From Planctomonas sp. JC2975 (GTDB lineage Bacteria > Actinomycetota > Actinomycetes > Actinomycetales > Microbacteriaceae), in the NCBI RefSeq assembly GCF_012985205.1, contig NZ_JABEKS010000003.1, forward strand, positions 1 through 64,000: a DNA stretch of 64,000 bases. Direction: 5' to 3'. The notes beneath the pieces are model-generated. The model did not search any database. It saw only the letters and a list, made by a program, of their open reading frames with translations, and was not told where the DNA came from. How positions within the stretch are numbered: the stretch's first letter is position 1; each line of letters starts with the position of its first letter. Of the stretch, positions 1 to 11,100 are shown one piece after another. A program made the position numbers and the translations under genes.

Positions 1-245
1 ACGCTCGACGCCTCCCAATCCGCATGACGAGGGCAGTAACGATCGGCACTATAGGAGACGGGTCGAGGCCTAGCCTGCCAGCCCCAAGCGCACACGGAAC
101 GGCCCGAGCACACAAGCGGATCCCTCGTGACGCATCAGCGCCGTGCTGATGCGTCACCATGGGATCGGTTTGCGGGCAGGAATCGACGGCTGGATCAGCG
201 ACCTGAGCACGCGCGGCCCGAAGCAGGTTCGGTCACGAGGACCCT

Positions 246-737
246 TCAGCGGTCGGTGGGCCATCCGTCGACGACGAGATGTCGGACCTTGGCCAGGTTG
301 CCGCTGACGATTAGATCGCGAACTGCCGTTGGCCGAAGTGCCTTTGACGGCAGATCGGCGACCGGAAGCCACGCCTGCACCAGGTGGGCTTCTCGAGACT
401 CAACATCCTCTCGATTGATCGTCGCGCTCACGTAGTGCTCGAGTCCATGGATGCGCTTGTCGCCGACTACGAATCGGTTCTCCACGACGAAGAGGTACTC
501 CCACGCGGTCAGGAGCGCATTAGTCTCCTCTTCGACCTCTGCACGCAGCCTGGTCTCGAATGTGTCTCCGATCTCATACTCACCGCCGATGAATGCGTAG
601 TTGCTGCCTTGTGAGTCGGTCGGTCGCTGGACCAGCACGCGCGCCCGGTCGTCCGAAAAGATGATCGCGCGAACGGAAGTCCGCACGACCTCACGGGCAG
701 CGACCGCATCAAAGAACTTCTGCTCTATTGAAGACAC
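246..737 (-). CDS. Nudix-like hydrolase, degenerate Nudix box
   Basis: The 163-residue protein has the Nudix layout: an early strand with VRAIIFSDDRARVLVQRP, then GGEY and an acidic helix RLRAEVEEET, then a C-terminal W-P stretch. Nudix enzymes cleave nucleoside diphosphates linked to another group. The helix departs from the canonical GX5EX7REUXEEXGU box: the residue after Arg is Ala, and Thr stands where Gly is expected. Activity is therefore uncertain. The start is GTG at 737 with no clear ribosome site, so the true start could be slightly downstream. It is the first gene of the island-like left part and has no operon partner in view. Confidence 0.7.
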   Translation of the reverse strand: MSSIEQKFFDAVAAREVVRTSVRAIIFSDDRARVLVQRPTDSQGSNYAFIGGEYEIGDTFETRLRAEVEEETNALLTAWEYLFVVENRFVVGDKRIHGLEHYVSATINREDVESREAHLVQAWLPVADLPSKALRPTAVRDLIVSGNLAKVRHLVVDGWPTDR

Positions 738-908
738 GTCGGTAAGTCAATAGCATCGTCCGGCGTCCGGACAGCGCCATGTTCTCGACCGATGACCGCT
801 CCTCCAGTGAGACGGTCAACGCCGGCGTTCACGCCCGGATCCATTAGCGCATCGAAGCGGGTGGCGTCAGCCGATGGAGATTCGGTCGCGCTGCTGGTGG
901 GCGATGTG

Positions 909-1895
909 TTACTGGGTATTGATCAATGTGTCTTCTGGTCGCGTTGTGCGGGACGCGTTTCGTCGCGCTCGGATAACGACGGCAGCTCCGGCTGTCGCGT
1001 AGCCGAGTACGAGGACGACTAGGTAGATAGGGTCGCGTCCGAACCAGCCGTGAACGGCCGACAGCGTGGCGAACGGAATGCTGACCAGCACGATGACTGC
1101 TGCAACCTCCGCGCGCCGGATGAGTGTGAGCACTGCTGCGACAAGCTGGGCGGTCAGGCATCCGAAGTACGCCAAAGCTGGCTGTATGACCGTGTCGAAG
1201 AAGGTCGACGTGCCGTAGGGGTAGCCGGAGACCACATGAGCGAGAGGCAAGGGGCCGAACACTGCCGGTGAGATGAAGAAGGCCAGCAGCCAGCCTCCAG
1301 CGCTGATCAACACCACACGTCGTCGGGGGCGCGCGGAGAGTGACGCCATTAACGCGATCACGCAGGCGAAGATCGCGGGCATCGCGCGCAAGAACCCGAA
1401 ATGGCCAACCCCCCAGTGCGCCAGTGCGATCACCGCAACGGAAGCCATGACCGTCGCGCCAAGAAGGCAGCGATACAGCCAGTCGGGCGCGGTGACAGAT
1501 GCGAGCATCGCGGTGACGGCCAGCCCGGCAACGATGACGAATGGGGTGAGGAAGGGACCGAATGTCTGGGTGAACTGTTCGATGACAACGCGATTCGCGC
1601 CACCCCAGGGTGCCCATTCGAAGACGACTCCCGCGAACAACGCAAACGCGCCGAGCAAGCCGACCAGGATTGACGACTCAAGACGCTGTACCTTGCGCGG
1701 AACGACGGCCTCGCCCCTGGCGACGAGCCCTCCCGTGACGATCCCCACCTTCTCGAGGCCGGTCAGCCGATCCCGGCCCTCCGCCTCTGCGAGATCCAGG
1801 AATGTACCCAGCATCGCCGCACCGTTCTCCTCGCACCAACGCTTCGGATACCAGACGGACCAGCGGTGGAAGTCCCGACTCAACCGCACACTCAT
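909..1895 (-). CDS. Multi-pass membrane protein paired with PadR regulator
   Basis: A 328-residue protein. The cytoplasmic N-terminus contains YPKRWCEENGAAMLGTFLDL, a motif seen in membrane proteins encoded next to PadR repressors in actinobacteria. About seven or eight hydrophobic segments follow from residue 75 onward. The start codon lies inside the end of the PadR gene (4-bp overlap), so the two are translationally coupled. No catalytic or transporter signature is visible. Its role is unknown; such pairs are thought to sense or respond to envelope conditions under PadR control. Confidence 0.8.
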   Translation of the reverse strand: MSVRLSRDFHRWSVWYPKRWCEENGAAMLGTFLDLAEAEGRDRLTGLEKVGIVTGGLVARGEAVVPRKVQRLESSILVGLLGAFALFAGVVFEWAPWGGANRVVIEQFTQTFGPFLTPFVIVAGLAVTAMLASVTAPDWLYRCLLGATVMASVAVIALAHWGVGHFGFLRAMPAIFACVIALMASLSARPRRRVVLISAGGWLLAFFISPAVFGPLPLAHVVSGYPYGTSTFFDTVIQPALAYFGCLTAQLVAAVLTLIRRAEVAAVIVLVSIPFATLSAVHGWFGRDPIYLVVLVLGYATAGAAVVIRARRNASRTTRPEDTLINTQ

Positions 1896-2242
1896 GCCAC
1901 ACCGCCGGCAAACCTCGCCGCGCTGCGAGCGTCCAGACGCTCGTTCGCCAAACGCGATTGCCTCGCCATCCGATCCGCTTCGGCACGTAACATCTGCGCG
2001 CCGGCATCACTCAACGCGAAGTAACGACGCAGCCGACCATCCACAGCCTCGTCGCCTGCACGAGCAATCAGCCCGTCCGAGGCCAACCGATCCAAGGCCG
2101 CGTAAAGCGAACTGACTTTCAACCGCACCCGACCCCCGCTGAGTTCTTCGGCTTCCCGGATGATTGCGTACCCGTGACGCCGCCCGCCAGCTAGGACCGT
2201 CAAGATCGACAGCGCTGGATCCTGTAGAGATTTCAGCTCCAT
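1892..2242 (-). CDS. PadR-family transcriptional regulator
   Basis: A 116-residue winged-helix protein with the PadR core: LSILTVLAGGRRHGYAIIRE near the N-terminus, the recognition helix region VSSLYAALDRLASDGLI, and the wing GRLRRYFALSDAGAQML. The C-terminal helix for dimerisation is present but short. It overlaps the downstream membrane-protein gene by 4 bp and probably represses that operon. An ATG start at 2242 fits the family length. No operator could be recognised upstream. Confidence 0.88.
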   Translation of the reverse strand: MELKSLQDPALSILTVLAGGRRHGYAIIREAEELSGGRVRLKVSSLYAALDRLASDGLIARAGDEAVDGRLRRYFALSDAGAQMLRAEADRMARQSRLANERLDARSAARFAGGVA

Positions 2243-2301
2243 GCCGTCAACTATGCTCCATCAGCCGGAATATGCCAAGGGAAGAGGTATCGGCTGGCGA
2301 G

Positions 2302-2784
2302 TCATGGCTGAATCCGACCCCTCAGCCACGCTGGAGAATGAAGTATGGAGAGGTCCGTTACTGACGTATCCCGCGCCTCGCGCGGACGATCTTCACCTGC
2401 CAGGCGCGGATACGGATCCCGCTGCGGGCACAGCTCGACGAGTTCCTGTGCGACTGCGCGGTGGCGCATCGCTGATTGATGCGCCCGGCGTACTCGGGAG
2501 TGCGTCGGGGTGCTGCCGTGTTTAGAGGTCGACGACTTCGCCCGCATGATGTCGATGCCCTTAATGGTGCCCGCCGCCGCGATGCGGCCGGCGTGGGCGC
2601 TGAATGCTTGGTGGTAGACGGCTTCCGCGTTGGCGCGCGCGTCCTCGAGCTCGCGGCCGAGACGAGTGATCTCCGTCCGCATCCGCTCCATCTCGCCGCT
2701 CAGGTCGGCGATCACCTCGAGGTAGCCGGAGGCGAACACATCGAGCTCGTGCGCGTTCATCTGCCCGTAGTTGGTGCTCATCAT
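2302..2784 (-). CDS. Hypothetical small protein with coiled-coil N-terminus
   Basis: The start at 2784 (ATG ATG AGC) is supported by a purine-rich GGAGGGGGG stretch just upstream. The first 85 residues look like real protein: an acidic helical segment, LSGEMERMRTEITRLGRELE, with heptad character. The last 70 residues are basic and of odd composition (HSRVRRAHQSAMRHRA), which suggests that the reading frame runs past an original stop or that the gene has decayed. It follows the 93-residue gene by 31 bp, probably in one transcript. No family was recognised. Confidence 0.5.
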   Translation of the reverse strand: MMSTNYGQMNAHELDVFASGYLEVIADLSGEMERMRTEITRLGRELEDARANAEAVYHQAFSAHAGRIAAAGTIKGIDIMRAKSSTSKHGSTPTHSRVRRAHQSAMRHRAVAQELVELCPQRDPYPRLAGEDRPREARDTSVTDLSILHSPAWLRGRIQP

Positions 2785-2815
2785 GGCCCCCCTCCCCCGC
2801 TCCCCTATCTCGTAC

Positions 2816-3097
2816 CTACTGGCAGCTGTCGCACTGCAGCAGGTCTATCGGATCCACCGGCACCGCGTATTGCGCATCCGACGTCCGATAGTGGCGGTCC
2901 CCCGGCTCGGCATTGCGCGCGTGGGCTGCCATCCACATGTCGGCGGCCGCCAGCTCCCCCATCGCGTACAGCAGCCCGTACAGTGCATCAATCTCCTCGC
3001 AGCTCATCGCCGACGCGATGTAGTCCGCCATTTCCTGCCTGGCCCACTGCCCGGTGAAGGTGAGGACTGCGTTGGTGTCGGTGATCAAAGTGCTCAT
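2816..3097 (-). CDS. Hypothetical small acidic protein
   Basis: A 93-residue protein beginning MSTLITDTNAVLTFTGQWAR and ending LLQCDSCQ. A ribosome site (AGAGGG) lies about 9 bases before the ATG. It is mostly helical with many Ala and acidic residues, and a C-terminal Cys pair (CDSC). It is the first gene of a two-gene minus-strand unit with the coiled-coil protein downstream. The genes sit beside a parB remnant, so this may be a plasmid or ICE accessory gene. No function can be assigned. Confidence 0.55.
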   Translation of the reverse strand: MSTLITDTNAVLTFTGQWARQEMADYIASAMSCEEIDALYGLLYAMGELAAADMWMAAHARNAEPGDRHYRTSDAQYAVPVDPIDLLQCDSCQ

Positions 3098-3449
3098 GAT
3101 GATTTCCCTCTTGTTGTGTGTCCTGGTGAATGTCAGTAGTTCGGCGCTTGCGTCGAGCTGCGTGCATTCACTGGACCCCTGCCGAATGCTCTGGTGTGGA
3201 CGGGGCTGGCGGGGGTTCCCGTGGGTTTAGTCGGTGCGTTCCGGGCGTGGCGCGAAGCGACGCGGCAGTGGTTGCACCGACCGTGGGAATCGCTTGTCGA
3301 TTCCCAGCCCTCGGGGTTCATCGGCTGCCACGGCCACACCAGGGCACTCCCCCGCCCGCAGGGTTGATCGTTCGTGGGCGACGGCGTCGCCAGACCAATT
3401 GCCCGTCGTTCCGGGTGCGGCAGGCGCCGGCCTGCCCCACCCCGGCGGG
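3098..3449. other. Decayed intergenic region below parB remnant
   Basis: No intact gene is convincing here. On the minus strand a short stretch near 3240-3320 reads MNPEGWESTSDSHGRCNHC, which looks like a remnant of a small zinc-finger-like protein downstream of parB. The surrounding frame is of mixed quality. The promoter for the 2816-3097 gene probably lies at its left edge. Confidence 0.3.
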
Positions 3450-4732
3450 TCACACCGCGTCGGCCATCTCGCCAGTGTTGGACACTGCACCGGATGCGAG
3501 TTGTTCGACACCGGAGAGGGCGTAGCCCATGCTTCGAGTTGGCTGAGGTAGGCGCGGGATTCATCGTTGGGCCGGCGCCACCAGTCACGGTCTGCCGCCG
3601 CCTCGTATGCAGAGAACGCCACCGCGAGCGTCACCCGGTGGGCTTTGGTGGGGTTATCCAACGCCCAGGCGGCCAAGCGGGCACGAGATTCGAATTCCGC
3701 TTTGATGTGCAGCGCAGCCCGTGCGAACTCTTTGCCGTGATCCGCTGCGATCGTCATGTGGAACTCGGTCAGGGTGCGGCCGATAAACCCGCTGACGTCG
3801 GCGGGCAGCTTCGCACGCCCGAGGAACTCGGTGAGCCAGGCACGGCGGACCGGTTCGGCGGCGTCCTATGCCTTGTTCCGCTCGATCAGTACCTTGCGGC
3901 GGCCTTCTGCTCGGCCGTCTATTCCCCGGTCGTCGGCACCGCGTATTCGTCAGTGCCGTGACCGTATGAGGACAGTGGCTGGTGTGCGTTTTGGGTGGTG
4001 CACACGGGCGTGATGGTCGCTTCGTCCGCCCACGGAAACACCTTCACGTAGACCGCGTGCCCCGGGCATGCCGCGGCGTGCGCTTCCGGGTCGAGTTCGG
4101 GTCGCACCCCAGCGGCAGCGGCCGCGTCGATGAGCCGGTGCAGGCTGACGAAGTCACCGTCGGAAGCCACGACGCGGATGCCATCCGCCTCGAGCTGCGC
4201 AGTGACTTCAGCACACTTTGCAGCATTGGCACGGTCCATACGCAGCCGGGGCACGCGGTGGATCAGTTGGTCATGCGGGTACTCCGCGGTCCACCTCATC
4301 TCGGACAGGGCACCGTCATCACCTTCGAACTCGGCGAACAGGATCGCCTGGTCGAAGCTGAGAGGCTGGCCGACCGCTGCCGTCGTCGCAGCCTCAGATC
4401 CCGCCACTGCCAAGGTCATCTTCACGCGTGCCCTACCGGTCCCGGTCAGCTTGGCGATCGCCTCACAGACCGGCAAGCTCCAGCTGGCGGAACTCGGCCA
4501 GCCGCTGCCGATCGGTGAGCGAATCTCTGCGCCCGTTCACGACCTCTTGTTCCGCAATCCGGTTTGCTTCGGTGACTGATATGGGCAATGAGCAACACAG
4601 CAACACCACCGACCAGATCCTCGCCGCGACGCCCACAGAGATCGGAAGCACTTTGCCGTCCGGCCTCGTCGAGCGTTCCACCGGAAGATCTACGACGTCG
4701 AGGACGTTATGCTCCAGCCACGACTTCGCCAT
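3450..4732 (-). pseudogene. parB-like (KorB-type) plasmid partition gene, multiply disrupted
   Basis: Joined across frames, this encodes a plasmid or ICE-type ParB protein. The central part reads EANRIAEQEVVNGRRDSLTD, then AIAKLTGTGRARVKMTLAVA and FDQAILFAEFEGDDG. The C-terminal part reads VRRAWLTEFLGRAKLPADVS, then YLSQLEAW and GYALSGVEQLA. Five lesions can be placed: a frameshift near 4464; a stop at 3919-3921; a frameshift near 3898-3903 (one C lost between AAR and KVLIERNKA); a TGG-to-TAG stop at 3866-3868; and a frameshift at 3526-3528 (one G lost, WGYA becoming WATP). The N-terminal third is more degraded. ParB proteins bind centromere-like sites for segregation; this copy cannot be functional. 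Confidence 0.8.
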
Positions 4733-5172
4733 CGATTTGCCGCTTCAAGATCAGCGCTGCGGGCAGCGCCAGTCCCGATCAGGAGGACGGGATAGAGCAA
4801 GGCATAAGTCTTACCACCTGCCACAGCCGTAACTGCCTGCTTTGCCGCCGAACTCAAAACGTCCAGTAAGACGTCGAACTGATGGACGGACTCACACTTC
4901 AATATGGCCGAAGGCTCCTGGAGAATAAACAACACGGGGCGGAAATCCGAACGCCAGCTGGAATCCCTGAGCACTTCATCAAGGGCGTCCCAATTTCTTC
5001 CAAAATAGCTCGGAAATCCAAACGCTTGAGATATCTCTTCCATCAGCTGGACCTTGGTCTGCATTTTGCGTCCATCAGCCCAGATAACCTGATACTCGTC
5101 CTGACGATCCTCAATGATCTCCGCTAATTCAGTAGCTTCGACTTCCATTGCAACTGGATCACTACTCATCAT
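4690..5172 (-). CDS. Barstar-type immunity protein (barnase inhibitor)
   Basis: A 160-residue protein with the barstar signature [13 protein letters not shown] near residues 53-65, aligning with YYGENLDALWDCL of barstar. Barstar blocks the active site of barnase-type RNases by an acidic helix; the key first Asp (barstar Asp35) is kept, and Asp39 is Glu here. The start chosen is ATG at 5172, or the adjacent ATG at 5169, 9-12 bases after a strong GGAGGAGGT. The gene overlaps the end of the RHS toxin gene by 11 bp, so production is coupled to the toxin. The last 25 residues run into the parB remnant and may be an acquired extension after loss of the original stop. Confidence 0.88.
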   Translation of the reverse strand: MMSSDPVAMEVEATELAEIIEDRQDEYQVIWADGRKMQTKVQLMEEISQAFGFPSYFGRNWDALDEVLRDSSWRSDFRPVLFILQEPSAILKCESVHQFDVLLDVLSSAAKQAVTAVAGGKTYALLYPVLLIGTGAARSADLEAANRWRSRGWSITSSTS

Positions 5173-8100
5173 GAAAAGGTCCACCTCCTCCACCACCACC
5201 GACGACCCAAGATTCCCCAGGTAGAGACTGAATTTCTCCTTGGCCAGCCGATTCTGACTCGATAATTGACCACACACCATCCGGAGAAACATTGTATGCC
5301 GATACCCCCGCTCCTGCGCGGATGTTTATAAACGATCGGTAGTGCTTAATGGTGACCCAAGCTGATCCATCAGAACCGGTGACGAGCCGAATGTTCCCGC
5401 GGAAGTCATTAAATTGGACGTCCCATTCCTGATAACTAAGAGGATCACCATTTGCATCAACCTTCGGCAATAGGCCTTCTCTATTTTCAAAAGGATCACC
5501 ACCTGGTATTTCATCCCCGTCCCCTCCAGCCTTCCCAGCGTCGATGGCGGCTAGGCGAGATTTTGCGGCCTGCAAGACTGGATCACCACTGGGCATTGTG
5601 GCAACACTCACCGAGCGAACCACCTCAGGAAGTCCGATGGCTCCTTCGATATATGGCCGAACACCCATCTCTCCCGTGAAGTCATTGGTATTGATGGGAT
5701 CACTTGGATAGCTGTACGGATTGGCATTACCACCCTCGACGGGATCTATCTGAAGGAAGCGCCCAAGGTCGGGCACGTATTGCCGTGCGCCCAATCGAGA
5801 TTCACTGATATCACCGATGACGTCAGTAAACTTCCCAGCGCCGCCGCCGAAACCCTGGATGCTGCTGGGCATTGATGTAGTCGACGTAAGGCCGGTGTTC
5901 GCTGCGATAGTTTCCAGCTGATCGCTGCCTGTGAGCGGATCTCCGTAGGGGTCGTATAGCTGGGTGGCTCCTTGTTGCTGGCCGGCCCCGTCGGTTACGA
6001 GCATCGTGTTGCCCTGGACGTTTGAGAACGACCACAGTGAACCCGACGATTCGATGCTTTCGGAAACGCCACCAGGATACGTGAGCGTGACATCGGTCGT
6101 CTTTCCGTTCACCAGAATGCCGCCATCGGCGTAATCGTATGTATTGGTGCCGCCACCCGCGGTGATGGTTTCTTGTACGACTCGGCCGGTTGCATCGCGT
6201 ATGTACTTGATGGATGCGGCGTTCGCGGATACCCCCGCACCGGTCGACGTGACAGCGAGCAGCTGGTTATCGCCGTTGTAAGAGAGGGTTTGGTCGGCGA
6301 GGGTGGTCGTGTTTCCGTCGATGTCGTATGCGAGCGTGGGTGAGGCACCGGTTTCGGTGAGGTCGTCGGCGATGACAGGGCCCGCCCCTAAAGGGGCTCC
6401 AGCGATGGTAGTTCCGGTCAGTTGGTCCGCGTTGTCGTAGCAGTACGCGGTCGATGTGGTCGTGTCCGTGCCTCCCCCCGTGTGGAGGTCGGTGAAGCTC
6501 GTCCGATTCGAGTCTGCACCGGCATTGATATTGGCACCGCACGCGGCGGCGCCGAATCCGTATGTGAGTGTGTTGCCCGGTATCGCAGCTTGGGTCAGTC
6601 GACCGGCCGTGTCGTAGGTGTAGGTCGAGTACGACGAGGTTGAGGACGAGTCGCCCTGGATTATTGCTACGCCGTCCACTAGAACGCGACCTGACTGCGA
6701 CGGCAGCTGAGCAGAGACGATCGTTGTTTGCCCGTTTGGCAGAATCCACCCGACGAGGTCGAGTCGCCCTGTGGGTGCGTACTGGAATTCTCCTGACACC
6801 GGAGAGCTTGTACCATCCGCGGGGTAGGAGACGCTTGTCATGACGCCATCTGTGTAGGTTGCTTGCGCCGAGTCTGTGCCGTTGACGGTTTCGTCGGTAA
6901 CCTGCCCGTCGACGTTGTATGTGTAGGCGACGGTGGTTGCGGTGTTGTCGGGCTCCGTAGTGGTTTCAGTGGTCACTTGGCCGAGTTGGTTGTATGCGTG
7001 TGTGGTGACCGCGCCCCAGACGTCGGTGCTACTCGTCGTCTGCCCGTCTAGGTTCACCACGGTGGTAATGGTTCCGGAATTCGGGGAGCCCGATACTGGC
7101 GATTCCAGTGTGGTGACCAGCGGACTTGGGGTGCTGCCGTCTGAGTAATGGCCGCTGCTCACTGCGTATGCGGGGTTACCATCCAATACAGGGTAGGACT
7201 GGGTGGTGACCTGTCCGCGCGCATCGTAGGTGGTGCATGACCATCCGCCCGCGCTGTTGCGGGATCCAGCGAGGCGCCCCCAGGTGTCGTAAACGTATTG
7301 GGTGATGGTTGCTGACCCAGCCGCAGGTGCTGGGCCGGCAGAGGCCTCGAGCATTCCGTATTGCGGTGTCGCTAACGGCACTCCGCATACTGGATTGGTC
7401 ATGTTGAGCACGGTGCCGTATCCAGTGGTCGCCGGATAATACGTGTTCGTCGTGGTCGTCCCTGAACCGGCAGGTCTTGTAGAGGTGAGTTGCCGGTTGT
7501 ATCCGGTGGTGCCGGTTTCGTAGGTGGCCGTGCTGGTCAGGTTCAACCCACCGGGATCAACGGTTGAGCTGGTGACCTGCCCCATCCACGGAGTCGACCC
7601 GTACGAAGTGGACGTACTCGTGGACGGCACCTGACTGCTCGAGACTTCCGAATAGCTCGATGGTGCTGAATCGTCCGAGGTCGTATTTGTCACGAGTGAG
7701 TAGTCGGGCGATAGGTCGACGGCCGGAATCGGCACGTTGTTCGCGGGCGTGGTCGGTACCGCGTGTCCGGGAGTGGCCCAGTCGAGTTGTAGTTGTGCAC
7801 CGCCGGGGTCTTGCACGTAGACGAGGCGGATGCGCATCGTCTGTCCCGCGGTTACCGTCACGGGGTAGGCGGGTGAGTAGTGCGGTGCCCCACCAGGCAG
7901 GTTGTTGATGACGAGCATGTCGTTCAGCCACAACTCGGTGCCGTCGTCTTCATACGTGTAGATGTTGAATGTGCCGGCGGTGGGAAACGTGATCAGGCCG
8001 GTGAACATCGCCGACCAGTTCGTGCCGGCACTGCCACCAACTACAGTTCCGGTGGGTCCGGTGATAGGGGACACCGCAGCCGTGCCGCCTGAGGTAGTCC

Positions 8101-11100
8101 AGGTGTAGTTGATAGCACCATCGGTGCTCCCACCGATGGCGCCGGGCGCAGCGGGGATGGATACGGACTCGGCTGCCGGAACCCCGGACAGAGTGGTGTT
8201 GTTGTACCACTTAGCGTTCAATCCTCCCGCCATGCCCTTGAGGGCGCCGGCGCCATCGTAGGTGGTGGCGGTGTGCGCGACGGGCATGCTCAGCTCGGAA
8301 CATGCGCCGGTCACTCCGGCCGCTGGAGTCTGGTTGTCGGTAATCTGACCGAGCGCTGCTGAGCTCATCGAGGGAAAGCAGGAATCCGGTGCCGGTCCGA
8401 ACGTGTCCGTTGGACGATGTTGCGAGTCGTAGCTGGTGGTGGACTCGTGGCCTTGCGGGTCGATCTGTGCCATCAGATCGTCCGAGGTGTTCCAGTACGA
8501 CTGCGTCGTCAAACCTGACGCACCAGTCGTGGTGACCTGCTGCAGGGACTGGTTGAAGGTCACGGTTTCCGCGTGACCGTCGGCACCATCTGAGGTTGGC
8601 ATGGTGGGCTCGCCCGCGGCGTCCACGTACGTGGTTCCGAGGCTCGCGGTGGCGGGCTGGGAATCGTACGTGTAAATCTTCTGCGGCTGCGCTGACGTTG
8701 TCGTACCGTCAGGGGATGGCAGTGTCACCGTGGTGACGTACCCGGCCGTTGCGTCGTTGGTCTCGTCGTACCCGATGACCGTATCGACGGTGGCCGGCGG
8801 TGTGCCGGTCAGCCCCTGGGAAGCAAGCCAGTCTGTCGCGGTCGCCGATTGAATGCGAGACAACAGATACTCGCCAGCCATGGGGCCGGTGCCTTGTTGG
8901 GTGTATCCGAAGTCGGTGATCGCGTTGCCCGGGTTCACCACCTGCGCCAGTTGTCCGTTGCTGTCGTAATACAACTGGGTGGTCGACCCGTCCGGGTATG
9001 CGATCTGGCACAACATACCCGCATCCATCCCGGTCGTGAAGCTCGACCCGGACGATGGCGCACAGGCACCCACTCCTGTCCCAGTCGCTGCGGCACTAGT
9101 CGCGTTCAGATACGTGAACTGCACCTGACGGCCGTAAACGGCAGGACTTGCCCCGTTGGACGACAACCGGTCGGACAGACTCGTCAACTGACCGGAGGAG
9201 TTGTACACCGGCACCGGAGCTGCAGGATGGCTAAGGTCTTCCGGCGTTGTGGCGCTGACCACATTGCCTGCCGCATTGAACTGATACACAGTACCGGAGG
9301 CGTCGGTGAAGGACAGGTTCCCGTTCTGATCCGTCGTGAGGACACCGCTGTCTCCCGGTGGCGGGGTGTAACCGCCACTCGAGGTCTTCGTGTACGTGTA
9401 CGTCTGCCCGTCCGTGCCCTGCAGCGTGACGTAACCCTCGTGGATCTGCGCACCCGAATACGCGTCAGCATCACCGGCGATTGCCCCCGATCCAGACCAT
9501 CCTGAAGGCAGGATCTGCGCCGATTTCGTGAACCACGACGCCGGGACGACCTGTGCCGTCGACGTCTGCCCGACCACCTGCGCCTCGAGGGAAATGAAGG
9601 ACCACACGTTGATCTGCGAGTACTGCACGGTGATAGGAATCGGCAGGCTAATTGTCTGCCCATTCAAACTCGCCGTGAGACCGTTCGCGGCCACGATCAG
9701 TTGTTGCGATGCGGAGGTTCCCCACTGCGGGGTGTACCCGGTCAACGGGGTGTTCCAGTAGTTGAGGACGGTCTGCTGTGAGCTGCCAGTTCCGAGCATG
9801 AGCTTGGCGCCATCGTCGTGCACAAGACCGAACTCGTACGTCCCTGGGGGTGGGGTGATGTACCCGGTCCATTGGGCGAGAAAGTAGTTCGCCGGGACAC
9901 CGGGGCCGGGCGAGGCACCATTCGACCAGTCGAAAGAGATATCCGGATCTGTACGCACCAACGCTGGGGCTGGCAGCGACGAATCGAACTGCAGATCCGC
10001 AGACGAACCGCTGGCCGGCGTCCGATCGAAGTAGGACCCGACCAAGCCCGCATTGCCCTGCAATTCCGAGTTGTAATTGAACGACATCCCCATCGGACCA
10101 CCAACCGTCTGCACGGTTGGCGAGGTGAACGATGCCGAAGCGTTTCCATTCGCGAGGTTCACCGTGACGGGCCCGGCGGTGTCAGTCGGTGACGGGCCCG
10201 GCGTGGAAACCCTCAGATTCACTGTCAGACGCTGCACAGTCGGTGTCCAGTCGTCATACGAGTCGTTGATGACCTCGTCCCACGTATAAGAGCTCGAGTC
10301 GTTCAACAATCCAGCCGGAACTGTCCAAGTCACGGTCCCTGCCGCAGCGTCGATCACGCATGCGGATCCGGTAGCGGCACAGACTGGCGACAGGGCGACC
10401 TGTCCAGAGACACCATCAGCGCCGGTGGTGATCCGGATCGCGTAGGACAGAGCCTGCCCGTTCGTCGATGTCGCTGTCGGTGCAATCAGCGTTGGGGTGA
10501 GATCGGCGACGATCGAGTGGTCGGATGGGGCCGGTGGTGTCGCTGACACGATGGGATTTGAGGACGTGGTCCACCCATACACCGGCGACGCACCGACGAC
10601 GCCGTACGTGTCCTCCGCTTGCACCTGCCAGTAGTACTTCGTGCCAGCAGCCAGAGTTCCGGCAGGCACCCTCACCTGTGTCGACGACGTCCATCCGGTC
10701 GACCACAAAGGGTTCGACATGTTCGAGTTCGGTGACACCGTGAAGTCATAACCGGCATAACTGCCGTTGCCACCGCCACCAGCCGCAGACAAGGTCGGGG
10801 TCGCGGACCCGGTCCCGCTCGTCGGTGAAGACGTACCAGCGGCGAACCCGTCCCCATCAGGTACCGAGACATGCGTGGCCGACGCTGACACGTTCGGCTC
10901 GTAGGAGATGTACATCTCCAGGCCGAGGTCCTTATAGGTGTACGAACCCGAGGCTTCCTGACCGGTCAGCATCAAGTAGTTCCCGCTCGAGCCGGCATTC
11001 ACCCACGAACTAATCTGGTTCGTCAACCCGGCATCCGTCGCGTACCCGTAGCCAGACCCTCCAGCCGAGATAGTGATCCCCGAAAGCCAATTCCCCACGC

